Below, one piece after another: positions 1-8,524 of a stretch of DNA of 64,000 nt. The notes beneath the pieces were generated by a model that saw only the letters and a list, made by a program, of their open reading frames with translations, was not told the origin of the DNA and made no database searches. The position numbers and the translations under genes were made by a program. Position 1 is the stretch's first letter. Every line of letters starts with the position of its first letter. The DNA is taken from positions 62,001 through 126,000 of the forward strand of contig CAVTCZ010000022.1 in the NCBI GenBank assembly GCA_963733395.1. Direction: 5' to 3'. This DNA comes from JADKAV01 sp963733395. Its GTDB lineage: Bacteria > Actinomycetota > Actinomycetes > S36-B12 > UBA10799.

Positions 1-478
1 CTTCGAAGATCCAGCCGCCAGCACCCCATACCCAGTGCGCCACCGGGAAGTAGACCAGCGTCGCCCAGATTCCGGCGAACACCATCCAGGACCCGAACTT
101 CACCCGGTCGGCGATCGCACCGGCGATCAGCGCGACGGTGATCGTCGCGAACATCGCCTGGAACGCGACGAAGGCCATGGCCGGGTACACCGCGGTCGGG
201 TCGTCGGTCATCAGGCCGGTCAGACCTGCATACTCCGTGACCCGGCCGAGCAGGCCGTTGCCGATATCGGTGGCGAAGGTCATCGAGTAGCCGTAAAGCA
301 CCCACTGGACGCCGACGAGGAACAATGCCCCCATCACCATCATCATCATGTTCAGCACGGCCTTCGTACGTGTCATGCCGCCATAGAAGAAAGCTAGGCC
401 GGGCAACATGAGCAGTACGAGGGCGGCGCTGGTGAGAATCCAGGCGGTATCGCCTGCACTCAAGACGGACTCATCCAT
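1..478 (-). CDS. amt: Ammonium transporter, N-terminal part (runs off the left edge)
   Basis: The first 159 codons of an Amt/MEP/Rh ammonium channel of the cytoplasmic membrane. The translation starts MDESVLSAGDTAWIL, followed by a hydrophobic helix with the Amt-like PGLAFFYGG motif. A Met-rich helix follows, and the end has the conserved FPVAHWVWGAGGW block that lines the conduction pathway. The ATG at 478 has a GGAGAGG ribosome site about 7 nt upstream. The C-terminal half lies outside the window. In actinobacteria amt normally leads an amt-glnK-glnD operon next to ftsY, and the position here fits. A GlnR-type site lies 68-105 bp upstream. Confidence 0.95.
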   Translation of the reverse strand, partial: MDESVLSAGDTAWILTSAALVLLMLPGLAFFYGGMTRTKAVLNMMMMVMGALFLVGVQWVLYGYSMTFATDIGNGLLGRVTEYAGLTGLMTDDPTAVYPAMAFVAFQAMFATITVALIAGAIADRVKFGSWMVFAGIWATLVYFPVAHWVWGAGGWIFE

Positions 479-545
479 CGTCACGCCTCTCCTTTTCTCC
501 CCATCGGGTCTCTCCCTCGGGACCCTTCGAGACTCACCCAGGCGT

Positions 546-583
546 GTTACGCGACCTGCGGTCGGAGGTTTCGTCGCTGTGAC
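546..583. promoter_or_regulatory. Putative GlnR box upstream of amt
   Basis: Read on the minus strand, the pentamers GTCAC, GAAAC, CCGCA and GTAAC occur at exactly 11-bp steps (each separated by 6 bp). The known actinobacterial GlnR operator is GTnAC-n6-GnAAC repeated twice with n6 between. Three of four pentamers fit; the third (CCGCA) does not. A second pair, GAAAC-n6-TTAAC, lies at 600-615. The location in front of amt, a standard GlnR target, supports the call. This is sequence inference only. Confidence 0.6.
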
Positions 584-685
584 GGAAGTGGGGTATTGCG
601 TTAACACTGTGTTTCGGCGCCGAACGGACGATGGCCGTTCGGCTGGTCGGGCCGGGCACGCTCAGCGGTAACGCCACCCCCCTCG

Positions 686-749
686 CGGGTTTTGCGACGT
701 TGTTGCCCCGACACGCCGAGCCCTGAGGGCAACAACGGCTCAAAACCGG
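686..749. repeat. Palindromic intergenic repeat, family A copy 1
   Basis: Long imperfect inverted repeat. The left arm contains CGACGTTGTTGCCC and the right arm GGGCAACAACG; outer arms are GGGTTTTG and CAAAACC, around an 18-nt loop containing GACACGCCGAG. Two further copies in the same orientation lie at 1673-1740 and 19953-20018. It sits between amt and the endonuclease-like gene. Confidence 0.8.
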
Positions 750-876
750 TTCGGAGCGGCTGTCCACAGCCCCCTCCGTCACGATCCACAGTTGGGGCTG
801 GAGCCGTCTGCTCCGGGCCAAGCACCCGTATGTCTTGAGGATGCCCTTCCGCGTGACCCGAAGCGGGACTTCCGCA

Positions 877-1665
877 ATGACGTACAAACAGAGCCTGCGC
901 CCGGCCTTCTACTCGCCGACGCGTGGTGTGCGCGCCGGCATCGACGAACAAGGCTGGTGGGCCGAACTCGCGGCGTTCACGCTGGTTCTTCCCCCCGAAG
1001 CGGTCTTCTCGCACACCACTGCGGCGAAGATTCAGAGCCTGCCGCTTCCCAGGAGTGACCCGCGACCGTTCCACGTGACGTGTGCGAACCGGCGGGGCAG
1101 TCGATCCGGGATCACCTGGCACGCCCGCTCGGTGACCGGCGCCACGGACCTCTGGCACGGGTGGCCGGTGACGAGCCCGCTGCGCACATGGCAGGACCTG
1201 GGCGCGCTACTGACCCTTCCGCAGTTGGTGGCCATGGCCGACGTGCTCCTGCGCAGGCACATCTGCACAACCGCAGAGTTGGCGGCCCTGAACGGAATTC
1301 GCCATCGCAGGCGGCTGGCCGAGGCAGCGGCGCTGGCCGACGGCGGCAGTTGGTCCCCCCGCGAGTCGATCCTGCGGGTCGCGATGCACGACCGGGGCCT
1401 GCCGGCACCGGAGTTGAACGGGCACATCGTCGAGCAGGCAGTTCTGCTGGGGACGGGTGACTATGTGTGGCGGCTGTACAAGGTGATCGCCGATTACGAC
1501 GGAGACCACCACGACCACCCGCGGCAGCGGCACCAGGACGCCCAAACCCGCGACGATTACGCGGCCGCCGGCTGGAGACATGTCGCCCTCACCAAGCAGA
1601 TGAGCCTCGACGATGCCGTGGGCCGCGTCGAACGAGCGCTGCGGCAGCGGGGGTGGGTGAGTTGA
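877..1665 (+). CDS. Orphan restriction-endonuclease-fold protein (AbiEi/DUF559-like)
   Basis: About 262 aa. The N-terminal two thirds (AVFSHTTAAKI, then a short segment on causing or disrupting 'TSPLRTWQDLGA') match the layout of the many orphan 'AbiEi-like' proteins of actinobacteria. The C-terminus has the Vsr/DUF559 PD-(D/E)XK signature: DYDGDHH, then R, D and R-D residues, then AAGWRHVALT. Most relatives have EYDG or EVDG; here the first acidic residue is Asp. Alternative in-frame starts are ATG 841 and TTG 835; 877 is chosen because the others lack a spaced ribosome site. The gene is inserted between the normally adjacent amt and ftsY and is framed by two family-A palindromes. The biological role is unknown; nuclease activity is inferred from the fold only. 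Confidence 0.7.
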   Translation: MTYKQSLRPAFYSPTRGVRAGIDEQGWWAELAAFTLVLPPEAVFSHTTAAKIQSLPLPRSDPRPFHVTCANRRGSRSGITWHARSVTGATDLWHGWPVTSPLRTWQDLGALLTLPQLVAMADVLLRRHICTTAELAALNGIRHRRRLAEAAALADGGSWSPRESILRVAMHDRGLPAPELNGHIVEQAVLLGTGDYVWRLYKVIADYDGDHHDHPRQRHQDAQTRDDYAAAGWRHVALTKQMSLDDAVGRVERALRQRGWVS

Positions 1666-1672
1666 CCTCGCA

Positions 1673-1740
1673 CCGGGGCTTCTGTGACGTTGTTACCCCG
1701 ACACGCCGAGGCGCGAGGGCAACAACGTCGCAGAACCCGG
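1673..1740. repeat. Palindromic intergenic repeat, family A copy 2
   Basis: Same structure and orientation as the copy at 686-749: arms TGTGACGTTGTTACCC and GGGCAACAACGTCGCA around the GACACGCCGAG loop. It begins 8 bp after the stop of the endonuclease-like gene and ends 15 bp before the ftsY stop, so it could also act as a bidirectional terminator between these convergent genes. Confidence 0.8.
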
Positions 1741-1754
1741 GACAACGCGACCCT

Positions 1755-2897
1755 TCAGTCCAGCAGCGCGCTCACGAACGCCTCCGGGTCGAACGGCGCG
1801 AGGTCGTCGGGGCCCTCCCCCAGGCCGACCAGCTTCACCGGTACGCCGAGTTCCCGCTGCACCGCCACGACGATGCCACCCTTGGCGGTCCCGTCGAGCT
1901 TGGTCAGCACGACCCCGGTGACGTCGACCACCTCGCTGAACACCCGCGCCTGTGCCAGACCGTTCTGACCGGTGGTGGCGTCGAGGATGAGCAGCACCTC
2001 GTCGACCGGCCCCTGCTTGTTGACCACCCGCTTGATCTTGCCGAGCTCGTCCATCAAGCCGACCTTGGTGTGCAGGCGGCCGGCGGTGTCGATGACCACG
2101 CAGTCGGCCTGCTCGGCGTTGGCCTCGGCCACGGCGTCGAAGGCGACGGCCGCCGGATCCGAGGCCTCCGGGCCGCGCACGACCCTGGCCCCGACCCGGT
2201 CACCCCACGTCTGCAACTGATCGGCAGCAGCAGCCCGGAACGTGTCCGCCGCACCCAGCACGACGGTGTGGCCGTCGGCCACGAGCACCCGCGCGAGCTT
2301 GCCGGTGGTGGTGGTCTTCCCGGTGCCGTTGACCCCCACGACCATGATCACGGCGGGCCGATCCCCCTGGCGGGAGGCCACCAGCGACCGGTCCATCTGC
2401 GGATCCACCAGGGTGAGCAACTCGTCATGCAGGGCCTGCTGCCAGTCGACGTCGTCGTCCACCCGCATCCGCAGGCGCAGCCGTTCCACCAAGTCGGCGG
2501 ACGCCTCGACACCGAGGTCGGACATGATCAGGGTGTCCTCGATCTCCTCCCAGGTGGCCTCGTCCACCTTGTCGCTGCTCAGCAGCGCCAGCAGACCGCG
2601 GCCGATCGCGGAGTTGGAGCGGGCCAGCCGTGCCTTGAGCGCCGCCAGCCGGCCCTTGGTCGGCTTCGGCCGCTCGAGCTCGATGGTCGGGGCCGACGGC
2701 TGCTCGGGCAGCGCCACGTCCTCGACCGTCGGCAGCGGGGTGTCGCGCGGCTCGGAGGCGTCGTCACCGACTCCGGGGATGACCTCCGGGGGTTTCACCG
2801 CAGGGGCGCGGCGGCCGGCGACCAGCCGCAGGCCCAGGACGACGGCGATGACGAGCAGGATCACGCCAAGGATGGCGTAGAGAAGGATGGAATCCAC
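1755..2897 (-). CDS. ftsY: Signal recognition particle receptor FtsY
   Basis: GTPase that docks SRP-ribosome complexes at the membrane for co-translational insertion. It has 380 aa, starting with GTG. Residues 5-27 form a hydrophobic anchor, the usual actinobacterial N-terminus. An acidic, proline-rich linker follows, then the NG domain: G1 GVNGTGKTTTTGK, the DTFRAAAADQL insertion-box motif, G3 DTAGR, G4 TKLD (TKLDGTAKGG), and C-terminal GLGEGPDDLAPF. It lies 33 bp downstream of smc on the same strand; smc-ftsY-amt is a conserved order. Confidence 0.97.
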   Translation of the reverse strand: MDSILLYAILGVILLVIAVVLGLRLVAGRRAPAVKPPEVIPGVGDDASEPRDTPLPTVEDVALPEQPSAPTIELERPKPTKGRLAALKARLARSNSAIGRGLLALLSSDKVDEATWEEIEDTLIMSDLGVEASADLVERLRLRMRVDDDVDWQQALHDELLTLVDPQMDRSLVASRQGDRPAVIMVVGVNGTGKTTTTGKLARVLVADGHTVVLGAADTFRAAAADQLQTWGDRVGARVVRGPEASDPAAVAFDAVAEANAEQADCVVIDTAGRLHTKVGLMDELGKIKRVVNKQGPVDEVLLILDATTGQNGLAQARVFSEVVDVTGVVLTKLDGTAKGGIVVAVQRELGVPVKLVGLGEGPDDLAPFDPEAFVSALLD

Positions 2898-2930
2898 GAC
2901 CCCAGTGTGACGGACGCCGGTCCGCGCCCA

Positions 2931-5900
2931 TCAGACCGGCTGCAACTGCCGCATCCGCTGGCTGATCACCTCGGTGACGCCAGCACGCATGGTGACGCCG
3001 TAGAGGGCGTCGGCCATCTCCATGGTGCGCTTCTGGTGGGTGATCACGAGCAGTTGCGACGTCTGCCGCAGCTCCTCCAACAACCCGATCAGACGCCCGA
3101 GGTTGACGTCGTCGAGGGCGGCCTCCACCTCGTCCAGCAAGTAGAACGGCGACGGCCGGGCCTTGAACAGCGCGACCAGGAATGCCACCGCCGTGAGGCT
3201 GCGCTCCCCACCGGACAGCAGCGAGAGCCGCTTGATCTTCTTGCCCGGAGGACGGGCCTCCACCTCGACCCCGGTGGCCAACAGGTCGTCGGGATCGGTG
3301 AGGATCAGCCGCCCCTGGCCGCCGGGGAACAACCGCGAGAACGTGTATTCGAACTCGCGGGCCACGTCGGCGTAGGCCTCGGAGAAGACCTGCTGCACGC
3401 GGTTGTCCACGTCCGAGACGATGTGGAGCAGGTCCTCCCGGCTCTTCTTGACGTCCTCGATCTGATTCACCAGGTGGGTGTGGCGCTCCTCCATGGCGGC
3501 GAACTCCTCGAGCGCCAGCGGGTTGACCCGGCCCAGCAGGGCCAGACCGCGCTCGGCCTCCTTGAGCCGCCGCTGCTGCACCTCCCGGACGAACGGCTGC
3601 GACTCCTCGCCCTCCGGTGCGGGGATCAACTGATCCGGGCCGTACTCCGCCACGAGGTCGTCCAGCGTCAGCCCGTACTCCTCGAGTGCCTTCTCACTGA
3701 GTTGGTCCAGCGTGGCGCGCTTGCCGGCCCGCAACACCTCGTCGCGGTGCACGTCCTGGGTCAAGCGCTCCACCTCCGCGGCCACTTCCAGCGCCCGGTT
3801 GCGGGCGCGGCTGTGGGCTGCCTGCGCGTCGGCCTGCTCGGTCTCCAGGGTGCCCAGATGTGATTCTGCGCCGGCGGCGTCGGCCTCGACGAGGACCGCG
3901 CAGCGGCGGGCGAGTTCTTCCAGCCGCCCCAGCGTGACCAGCGCCCGCTCCCGCTCGATCCGGCGGCGGGCGGCGGCCGCCACCGCCTCCTGCGCCTGCC
4001 GGGTCTGCTCGACAAGATCCTCGTGCCGGGCACGCAGCGCCGTGAGCCGTTCCTGCGCCGACCGCGCGTTGAGACTGGCTTCGTGATGGCCCTGGCGGGC
4101 CCGTTCCTGCTCGGCGAGCAACTGCTCCAGGCCCGACCGGTCGACGGCGGGTGCACCCTCGGCCTGCAGACCGGCCAGCCGGTCCCGGGCCGCTTCGAGG
4201 TCGCGGATCTGTGCGGACAGTGCCGCTGCCACCTCGTCGCGTTCGGCGATCAACTGCTCCAAACGCTGGGCGGTGGTCTGTGCCCGGTGGCGCAGGTGGA
4301 CATCGCGTTCGGCGGCCGCCGCGGCCTGTGCCTGCTGCTGGGCGACCTGGTTGCGGACCTCGTCACGCTCGGCCCGGGCCGTGGCCGCGTGGGCTTCCAC
4401 CCGGGTCACATGCTCGACCGCCCGACGCCAGCACGCCTCGGTCGTGACCAACTCCTCGGTTGCCTGCTCGAGGGCATTGCGCAACGCGATCACGTTCGCG
4501 GCGTCGGAACCCTGGCCGGCGACACCACGACCGACCACCCGGCCGTCGTCGGTGGCCACCAGCAGATGCGGCTCAGCCGCGACCATGCGCTCGGCCTCCT
4601 CGAGACTGCCTGCGATCCGGCAATCCCGCAGCATGTGCGACAGCGCCCCTCGCAGGTAGTCCGGCGCCTCGATGTAGGACAGCACCGCCGCAGGCTCGGG
4701 GGCGACCGCCACGCCCGAAAGCACGAATCTCATCGTCTCCTCGGCATCGGTGCCGCCGAGTACCTGACCGGCGGTCACCGTGGACCGCAGGACTGTCGCC
4801 CGGGCATGGGCACCGAGCAGGACGGCCACGGCCTTCTCATGTCCCGGACGCACGCGGATGAGGCTGTCCAGGGATCCGTGCTGTTGGTCCTCGGGGAGAC
4901 TGATGTCCGCATCGTGCGAGACGGCCGAGCGCAACGCCTCGCACCTGGCGATCAGCGAAGCCCGGCGCTGCTCCTGCGAAGACAACTCCTGGCGCGCCAG
5001 GTCGACGGCCGTGTCCGCTTCCACCATCGCCGCGTCCGCGGCGGTCATGTCGATGACCTCCGCCGGCTCGGCGCCCACGGGCAGATCGACGACGGCGGCC
5101 GCGGCCTCCCGGGCCTCGAGCTCAGCCGGCCCGAACTGCTCGGCCAGCCGGTCGGCCCGGCTCTGGGTCGCCGCCACCAGCCGCTGCCCGCCGGTCACGG
5201 ACTGCTCCGCGGCCGCAACTTCCTGCCGGTACTGGGTCAGCGCCTGCTCCACGAGGGCCACCGATTCCTGCTCCTGGCGCACCGTGCGGGCGATGGTTTC
5301 GGCGGCATCCCGCGCCTGCTCGAACGCGTGCTGCACCTGCGCGGCGACCTCGGCCTGCTCGGCGACCTCGACAGCGGCCGCATCGCTTTGGCGCTGCAGA
5401 TCCTCCGGGTCCACACCGAAGCCGAACTCGAGCTGTTCACGTTCCAGGGAACGCCGCCGCTCGACGATCAACGCCACCAGAGCGGTCATGCGCTCCCGCA
5501 GGCGGGTGAGATCCAGCGACCGGGTGCGGAACTCGTGCAGTTGCGGTGCGATGTCCTGCAGCCGTTCCTCCAGCCGCGACTCCTCGTCACGTGCGGCCTG
5601 CAGGAGTTCCTCCATCCGCTCCCGCTCGGCTTTGGCAGCACTCTCGTCGGCCTGTTCCTGGGCCAGATCGGTCTGCACCCCTGCCACGTCATCGGCCAGC
5701 AGCCGCAGCCGGGCATCGCGGACATCGGCCTGGATCGTGGCTGCACGCCGGGCGACCTCGGCCTGCCGACCCAGCGGCTTGAGCTGGCGACGCAGTTCAG
5801 CGGCCAGATCCGTCAGGCGCTGCAGGTTCTGCTGGATCTGCTCGAGCTTGCGTAGCGCCTTCTCCTTGCGGCGGCGGTGTTTCAGCACCCCGGCCGCCTC

Positions 5901-6386
5901 CTCGATGAAGCCGCGGCGGTCCTCCGGACTGGCATGCAGGATGGCATCGAGCCGACCCTGGCCCACGATGACGTGCATCTCCCGGCCGATGCCGGAGTCG
6001 GCGAGCAGTTCCTGGACGTCGAGCAGCCGGCACGTCTGACCGTTGATCGCGTACTCGGAGCCGCCGCTGCGGAACAGCGTCCGCCGGATGGTGACCTCGG
6101 AGTAGTCGATCGGCAGGGCGCCATCGGAGTTGTCGATGGTCAGTTCGACTTCGGCCCGGCCGAGCGGGGCCTTGCCGGAGGTGCCGGCGAAGATGACGTC
6201 CTCCATCTTGCCGCCGCGCAGGCTCTTCGCGCCCTGCTCGCCCATCACCCAGGCGATGGCGTCCACGACGTTCGACTTGCCGGAGCCGTTCGGCCCGACG
6301 ACGCACGTGATCCCGGTTTCCAGATCGATGGTGGTCGCGGACGCGAACGACTTGAAGCCCCTAAGGGTCAGACTCCGCAGATGCAC
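2931..6386 (-). CDS. smc: Chromosome segregation ATPase SMC
   Basis: Condensin core ATPase that organises and segregates the chromosome with ScpA and ScpB. About 1151 aa, typical for the family. Walker A is GPNGSGKSN near residue 32. Two long coiled-coil arms flank a hinge around residues 490-640 (VRPGHEKAVAVLLG to GRVVGRGVAGQG). The C-terminus has the ABC signature LSGGERSLTAVAFL and Walker B FYLLDEVEAALDD. The GTG at 6386 is chosen because AGGAGG lies 6 nt upstream and the protein then starts VHLRSLTLRGFKSF. An upstream in-frame start at 6413 lacks such a site. Confidence 0.97.
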   Translation of the reverse strand: MHLRSLTLRGFKSFASATTIDLETGITCVVGPNGSGKSNVVDAIAWVMGEQGAKSLRGGKMEDVIFAGTSGKAPLGRAEVELTIDNSDGALPIDYSEVTIRRTLFRSGGSEYAINGQTCRLLDVQELLADSGIGREMHVIVGQGRLDAILHASPEDRRGFIEEAAGVLKHRRRKEKALRKLEQIQQNLQRLTDLAAELRRQLKPLGRQAEVARRAATIQADVRDARLRLLADDVAGVQTDLAQEQADESAAKAERERMEELLQAARDEESRLEERLQDIAPQLHEFRTRSLDLTRLRERMTALVALIVERRRSLEREQLEFGFGVDPEDLQRQSDAAAVEVAEQAEVAAQVQHAFEQARDAAETIARTVRQEQESVALVEQALTQYRQEVAAAEQSVTGGQRLVAATQSRADRLAEQFGPAELEAREAAAAVVDLPVGAEPAEVIDMTAADAAMVEADTAVDLARQELSSQEQRRASLIARCEALRSAVSHDADISLPEDQQHGSLDSLIRVRPGHEKAVAVLLGAHARATVLRSTVTAGQVLGGTDAEETMRFVLSGVAVAPEPAAVLSYIEAPDYLRGALSHMLRDCRIAGSLEEAERMVAAEPHLLVATDDGRVVGRGVAGQGSDAANVIALRNALEQATEELVTTEACWRRAVEHVTRVEAHAATARAERDEVRNQVAQQQAQAAAAAERDVHLRHRAQTTAQRLEQLIAERDEVAAALSAQIRDLEAARDRLAGLQAEGAPAVDRSGLEQLLAEQERARQGHHEASLNARSAQERLTALRARHEDLVEQTRQAQEAVAAAARRRIERERALVTLGRLEELARRCAVLVEADAAGAESHLGTLETEQADAQAAHSRARNRALEVAAEVERLTQDVHRDEVLRAGKRATLDQLSEKALEEYGLTLDDLVAEYGPDQLIPAPEGEESQPFVREVQQRRLKEAERGLALLGRVNPLALEEFAAMEERHTHLVNQIEDVKKSREDLLHIVSDVDNRVQQVFSEAYADVAREFEYTFSRLFPGGQGRLILTDPDDLLATGVEVEARPPGKKIKRLSLLSGGERSLTAVAFLVALFKARPSPFYLLDEVEAALDDVNLGRLIGLLEELRQTSQLLVITHQKRTMEMADALYGVTMRAGVTEVISQRMRQLQPV

Positions 6387-6501
6387 TTCCGGCCTCCTGC
6401 CGCGCGCGGTCAACCACGGACCAAGCCGGTCCGACAGCGGGGAAGAAGCCCAGGCTACCCCGGGATGTGGCGACTATCCGGCAACGCCACGCGCCGCGAC
6501 G

Positions 6502-6682
6502 TCAGGCCAGGACGGGCGGCTGCGACGACAGCGAGAGCACTTCGTCCTCGAAGCTCGCCTGCTCGACCCGAAGGGCGCTGACCTCACGCTCGAGTTCGGC
6601 GACGCGGGCACGCAGGGACGCCAACTCGGCCAGCAGCCGGGGGTCGTAATGTGCGCCAGGGGTGATAAACCGCCTTGGCCAT
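6502..6682 (-). CDS. Small coiled-coil protein of unknown function (frame broken by +1)
   Basis: An ATG at 6682 with GGAGG 6 nt upstream opens MAKAVYHP. Skipping one base in a C run near 6655 continues it as GAHYDPRLLAELASLRARVAELEREVSAL, ending QPPVLA at 6502, about 59 aa in all. The heptad-like LLAELASLRARVAELEREV stretch predicts a coiled coil. Without the correction, neither frame gives a sensible protein: the 5' frame has the ribosome site and the 3' frame the coiled coil. It occupies the spot between smc and mutM where mycobacteria carry acyP, but it is unrelated to acylphosphatase. A TATATG motif about 80 nt upstream of the start is a possible -10 element. Confidence 0.5.
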
Positions 6683-6834
6683 GGAAGTCCTCCACACACG
6701 GATGCGCTGTCAAGCGCTGAGTTTTGGGGGCGACAGTTCGCCTTGCCCCATATATCAGACTGACATAACGCGTCGATGGTCGTCAAGGACGACACCCCGG
6801 GTGGCGGGGTCCCCGGAGCCGGTGGTGTTGCTCC

Positions 6835-6949
6835 GCGTTAGCCCGAAGGACAGCCGTTAGCCCGAAGGACAGCCGTTAGCCCGAAACCCGTGCCTCGGAC
6901 TAACGGCTGTACCTGCGACTAACGGATGTGCCCCGGACTAACGGCTGCA
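6835..6949. repeat. Inverted array with 19-nt pitch (family D copy 1)
   Basis: Three direct units with GTTAG at 6837, 6856 and 6875, then three inverted units with CTAAC at 6900, 6919 and 6938. The step is exactly 19 nt throughout. Unit core is GCCGTTAGCCCGAAGGACA and its complement. The array can fold as a nested hairpin. It lies upstream of the small coiled-coil gene and 40 bp beyond the mutM stop. A related array is at 15323-15418. Confidence 0.85.
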
Positions 6950-6989
6950 CAAGGCGGATCAGCACCGCGCCGACCGCGCGCGCGCGCCG

Positions 6990-7811
6990 TCAGCCCCGCA
7001 GTCGTTGACAGCGCGGGCACCGGAACGATGACCGGTTGGCGAACGGCTCGCGCACGATGGCGGTGCCGCAGCGCAGGCAGGGCAGGCCCTCCTGCCCGTA
7101 CGCCGCGAGGTCGCGCTGGAAGTAGCCACTGCTGCCGTTGACGTTGACGTAGAGGCGGTCGAAGGAGGTGCCGCCGGCGTCGACAGCCAGGCGCATCACC
7201 TCGGTGGCCGCGTCGAGCAACTCCCCGGTCTTGCGCGCACTCAGGGCCGAGCCGGGGGTGCGCCAGTGGACCCGGGCCAACCACAGCGCCTCGTCGGCGT
7301 AGATGTTCCCGATGCCCGACACGATCTCCTGGTTCAGCAGCAGGGACTTCACCGGTGCCCGCCGGGACCGGATCCGCGCCACCACCCGGCGCCGGTCGAA
7401 TTCGGCTGAGAACGGGTCCGCGGCGATGTGGTCCAGCGACGCCGGGACCTCGTCGATGAGCGGCTCCACCCACATCCCGCCGAACGTGCGCTGATCGTCG
7501 AACAGAACCGGAAGGTCGAAGTCGAACCGGATCCTGGTGTGCACGGTGGGTTCGGCGTCGACCCGGAACTGCCCGGACATGCCCAAATGGCCCACCAGGG
7601 CGATGTCACCGAGCGGCCACCACAGGAACTTGCCCCGCCGCTGCACGCTGACGACCTCCCGGCCCAGCAGCGCCCGCTCGAAGTCCGCAGGTGTGCCTGG
7701 ATGGCGGCGCACGGCGCGGGCATGCAGAACCTCGACGTCGCGCACCACCCGGCCGACGGTCCAGTGCGACAGCCCGCGGCGCACCACCTCGACCTCGGGC
7801 AGTTCAGGCAT
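6990..7811 (-). CDS. mutM: Formamidopyrimidine-DNA glycosylase
   Basis: Base-excision repair enzyme that removes 8-oxoguanine and formamidopyrimidines and cuts the abasic strand. 273 aa. The start MPELPEVEVV supplies the catalytic N-terminal Pro2 and Glu3. RRGKFLWW carries the conserved lysine. The C-terminal zinc finger is CLRC...CPRC. The ATG at 7811 overlaps the rnc stop by 8 bp, so the two genes are translationally linked. rnc-mutM-(smc) is the standard actinobacterial order. Confidence 0.96.
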   Translation of the reverse strand: MPELPEVEVVRRGLSHWTVGRVVRDVEVLHARAVRRHPGTPADFERALLGREVVSVQRRGKFLWWPLGDIALVGHLGMSGQFRVDAEPTVHTRIRFDFDLPVLFDDQRTFGGMWVEPLIDEVPASLDHIAADPFSAEFDRRRVVARIRSRRAPVKSLLLNQEIVSGIGNIYADEALWLARVHWRTPGSALSARKTGELLDAATEVMRLAVDAGGTSFDRLYVNVNGSSGYFQRDLAAYGQEGLPCLRCGTAIVREPFANRSSFRCPRCQRLRG

Positions 7812-8508
7812 CGGCCCCGAGTACCTGCCGGACCTGCTCGAAGGCGGTCTGCGCCGCCTCTTGTTCGGCCTGCTTCTTGGTGGGCCCGGAGCCATGACCG
7901 TACAACCGGTCACCCACGCGCACCTGTGCGGTGAACGTCCGCGCGTGGTCGGGCCCCTCCCCGGTGACGACGTACTCCGGCGTGCTCTGCCCGAGCTGGG
8001 CGGCCAGTTCCTGCAGGCTCGTCTTCCAGTCCAGCCCGGCACCCAGATGTGGGACGTACTCGATGAGTTCGGCGAACCGCCCGAGGATGAAGGTGCGCGC
8101 GCCGTCGATGCCGGCCTCGAGGTAGACCGCCCCGATGATGGCCTCCAGCGCATCGGCCAGGATCGAGACCTTCTCACGCCCGCCGGTCGACTCCTCCCCC
8201 CGGCCGAGCAGCAGGAAGTCCCCCACGGCGAGCTCCCGGGCGATCATCGCCAGCGACTGCGAGTTGACGATGGCCGAGCGCATCTTGGCCAACTGGCCCT
8301 CGGGCAGGTCCGGGAAGGTGCGGTACAGGTGGTCGGTGATGACCACGCCGAGCACCGAGTCCCCGAGGAACTCGAGCCGCTCGTTGGTGGGGATGCGGCC
8401 GTTCTCGTAGGAGTACGAACGATGGACCATCGCCAGCGGCAGTTCCGCGGGCATGGCGGGAAGACCGAGCCGGGTCACCAACTCCGTCAGATCCTGCGTT
8501 TCGTCCAC
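7804..8508 (-). CDS. rnc: Ribonuclease III
   Basis: Double-strand-specific RNase that processes rRNA and mRNA. About 234 aa. The catalytic signature is NERLEFLGDSVL, with the second acidic cluster DALEAIIGAVYLE. A C-terminal dsRNA-binding domain follows (DWKTSLQELAAQ to GSGPTKKQAEQEAAQTA). The GTG at 8508 is chosen because the family normally starts shortly before the LVTRLGL segment; a longer in-frame reading to 8562 overlaps rpmF. It is 16 bp downstream of rpmF. Confidence 0.93.
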   Translation of the reverse strand: MDETQDLTELVTRLGLPAMPAELPLAMVHRSYSYENGRIPTNERLEFLGDSVLGVVITDHLYRTFPDLPEGQLAKMRSAIVNSQSLAMIARELAVGDFLLLGRGEESTGGREKVSILADALEAIIGAVYLEAGIDGARTFILGRFAELIEYVPHLGAGLDWKTSLQELAAQLGQSTPEYVVTGEGPDHARTFTAQVRVGDRLYGHGSGPTKKQAEQEAAQTAFEQVRQVLGADA

Positions 8509-8524
8509 CGTGGCGGTGTTCGAC

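Noticed and set aside
1467..3863. Very long open frames antisense to ftsY, smc, recG, cimA and other genes (also 4023-5855, 10496-13354, 35822-39499)
   Set aside because: Typical of high-GC DNA: they are antisense to well-conserved genes, rich in Arg/His/Gly/Pro, and lack ribosome sites and recognisable domains.
6640..6665. Programmed +1 frameshift in the small coiled-coil gene
   Set aside because: The site is a C run that is easily misread, and many other genes here have +1 shifts without slippery sequences.
6835..6949. CRISPR array
   Set aside because: Units are 19 nt apart with no unique spacers, and half are inverted. No cas genes occur in the window.
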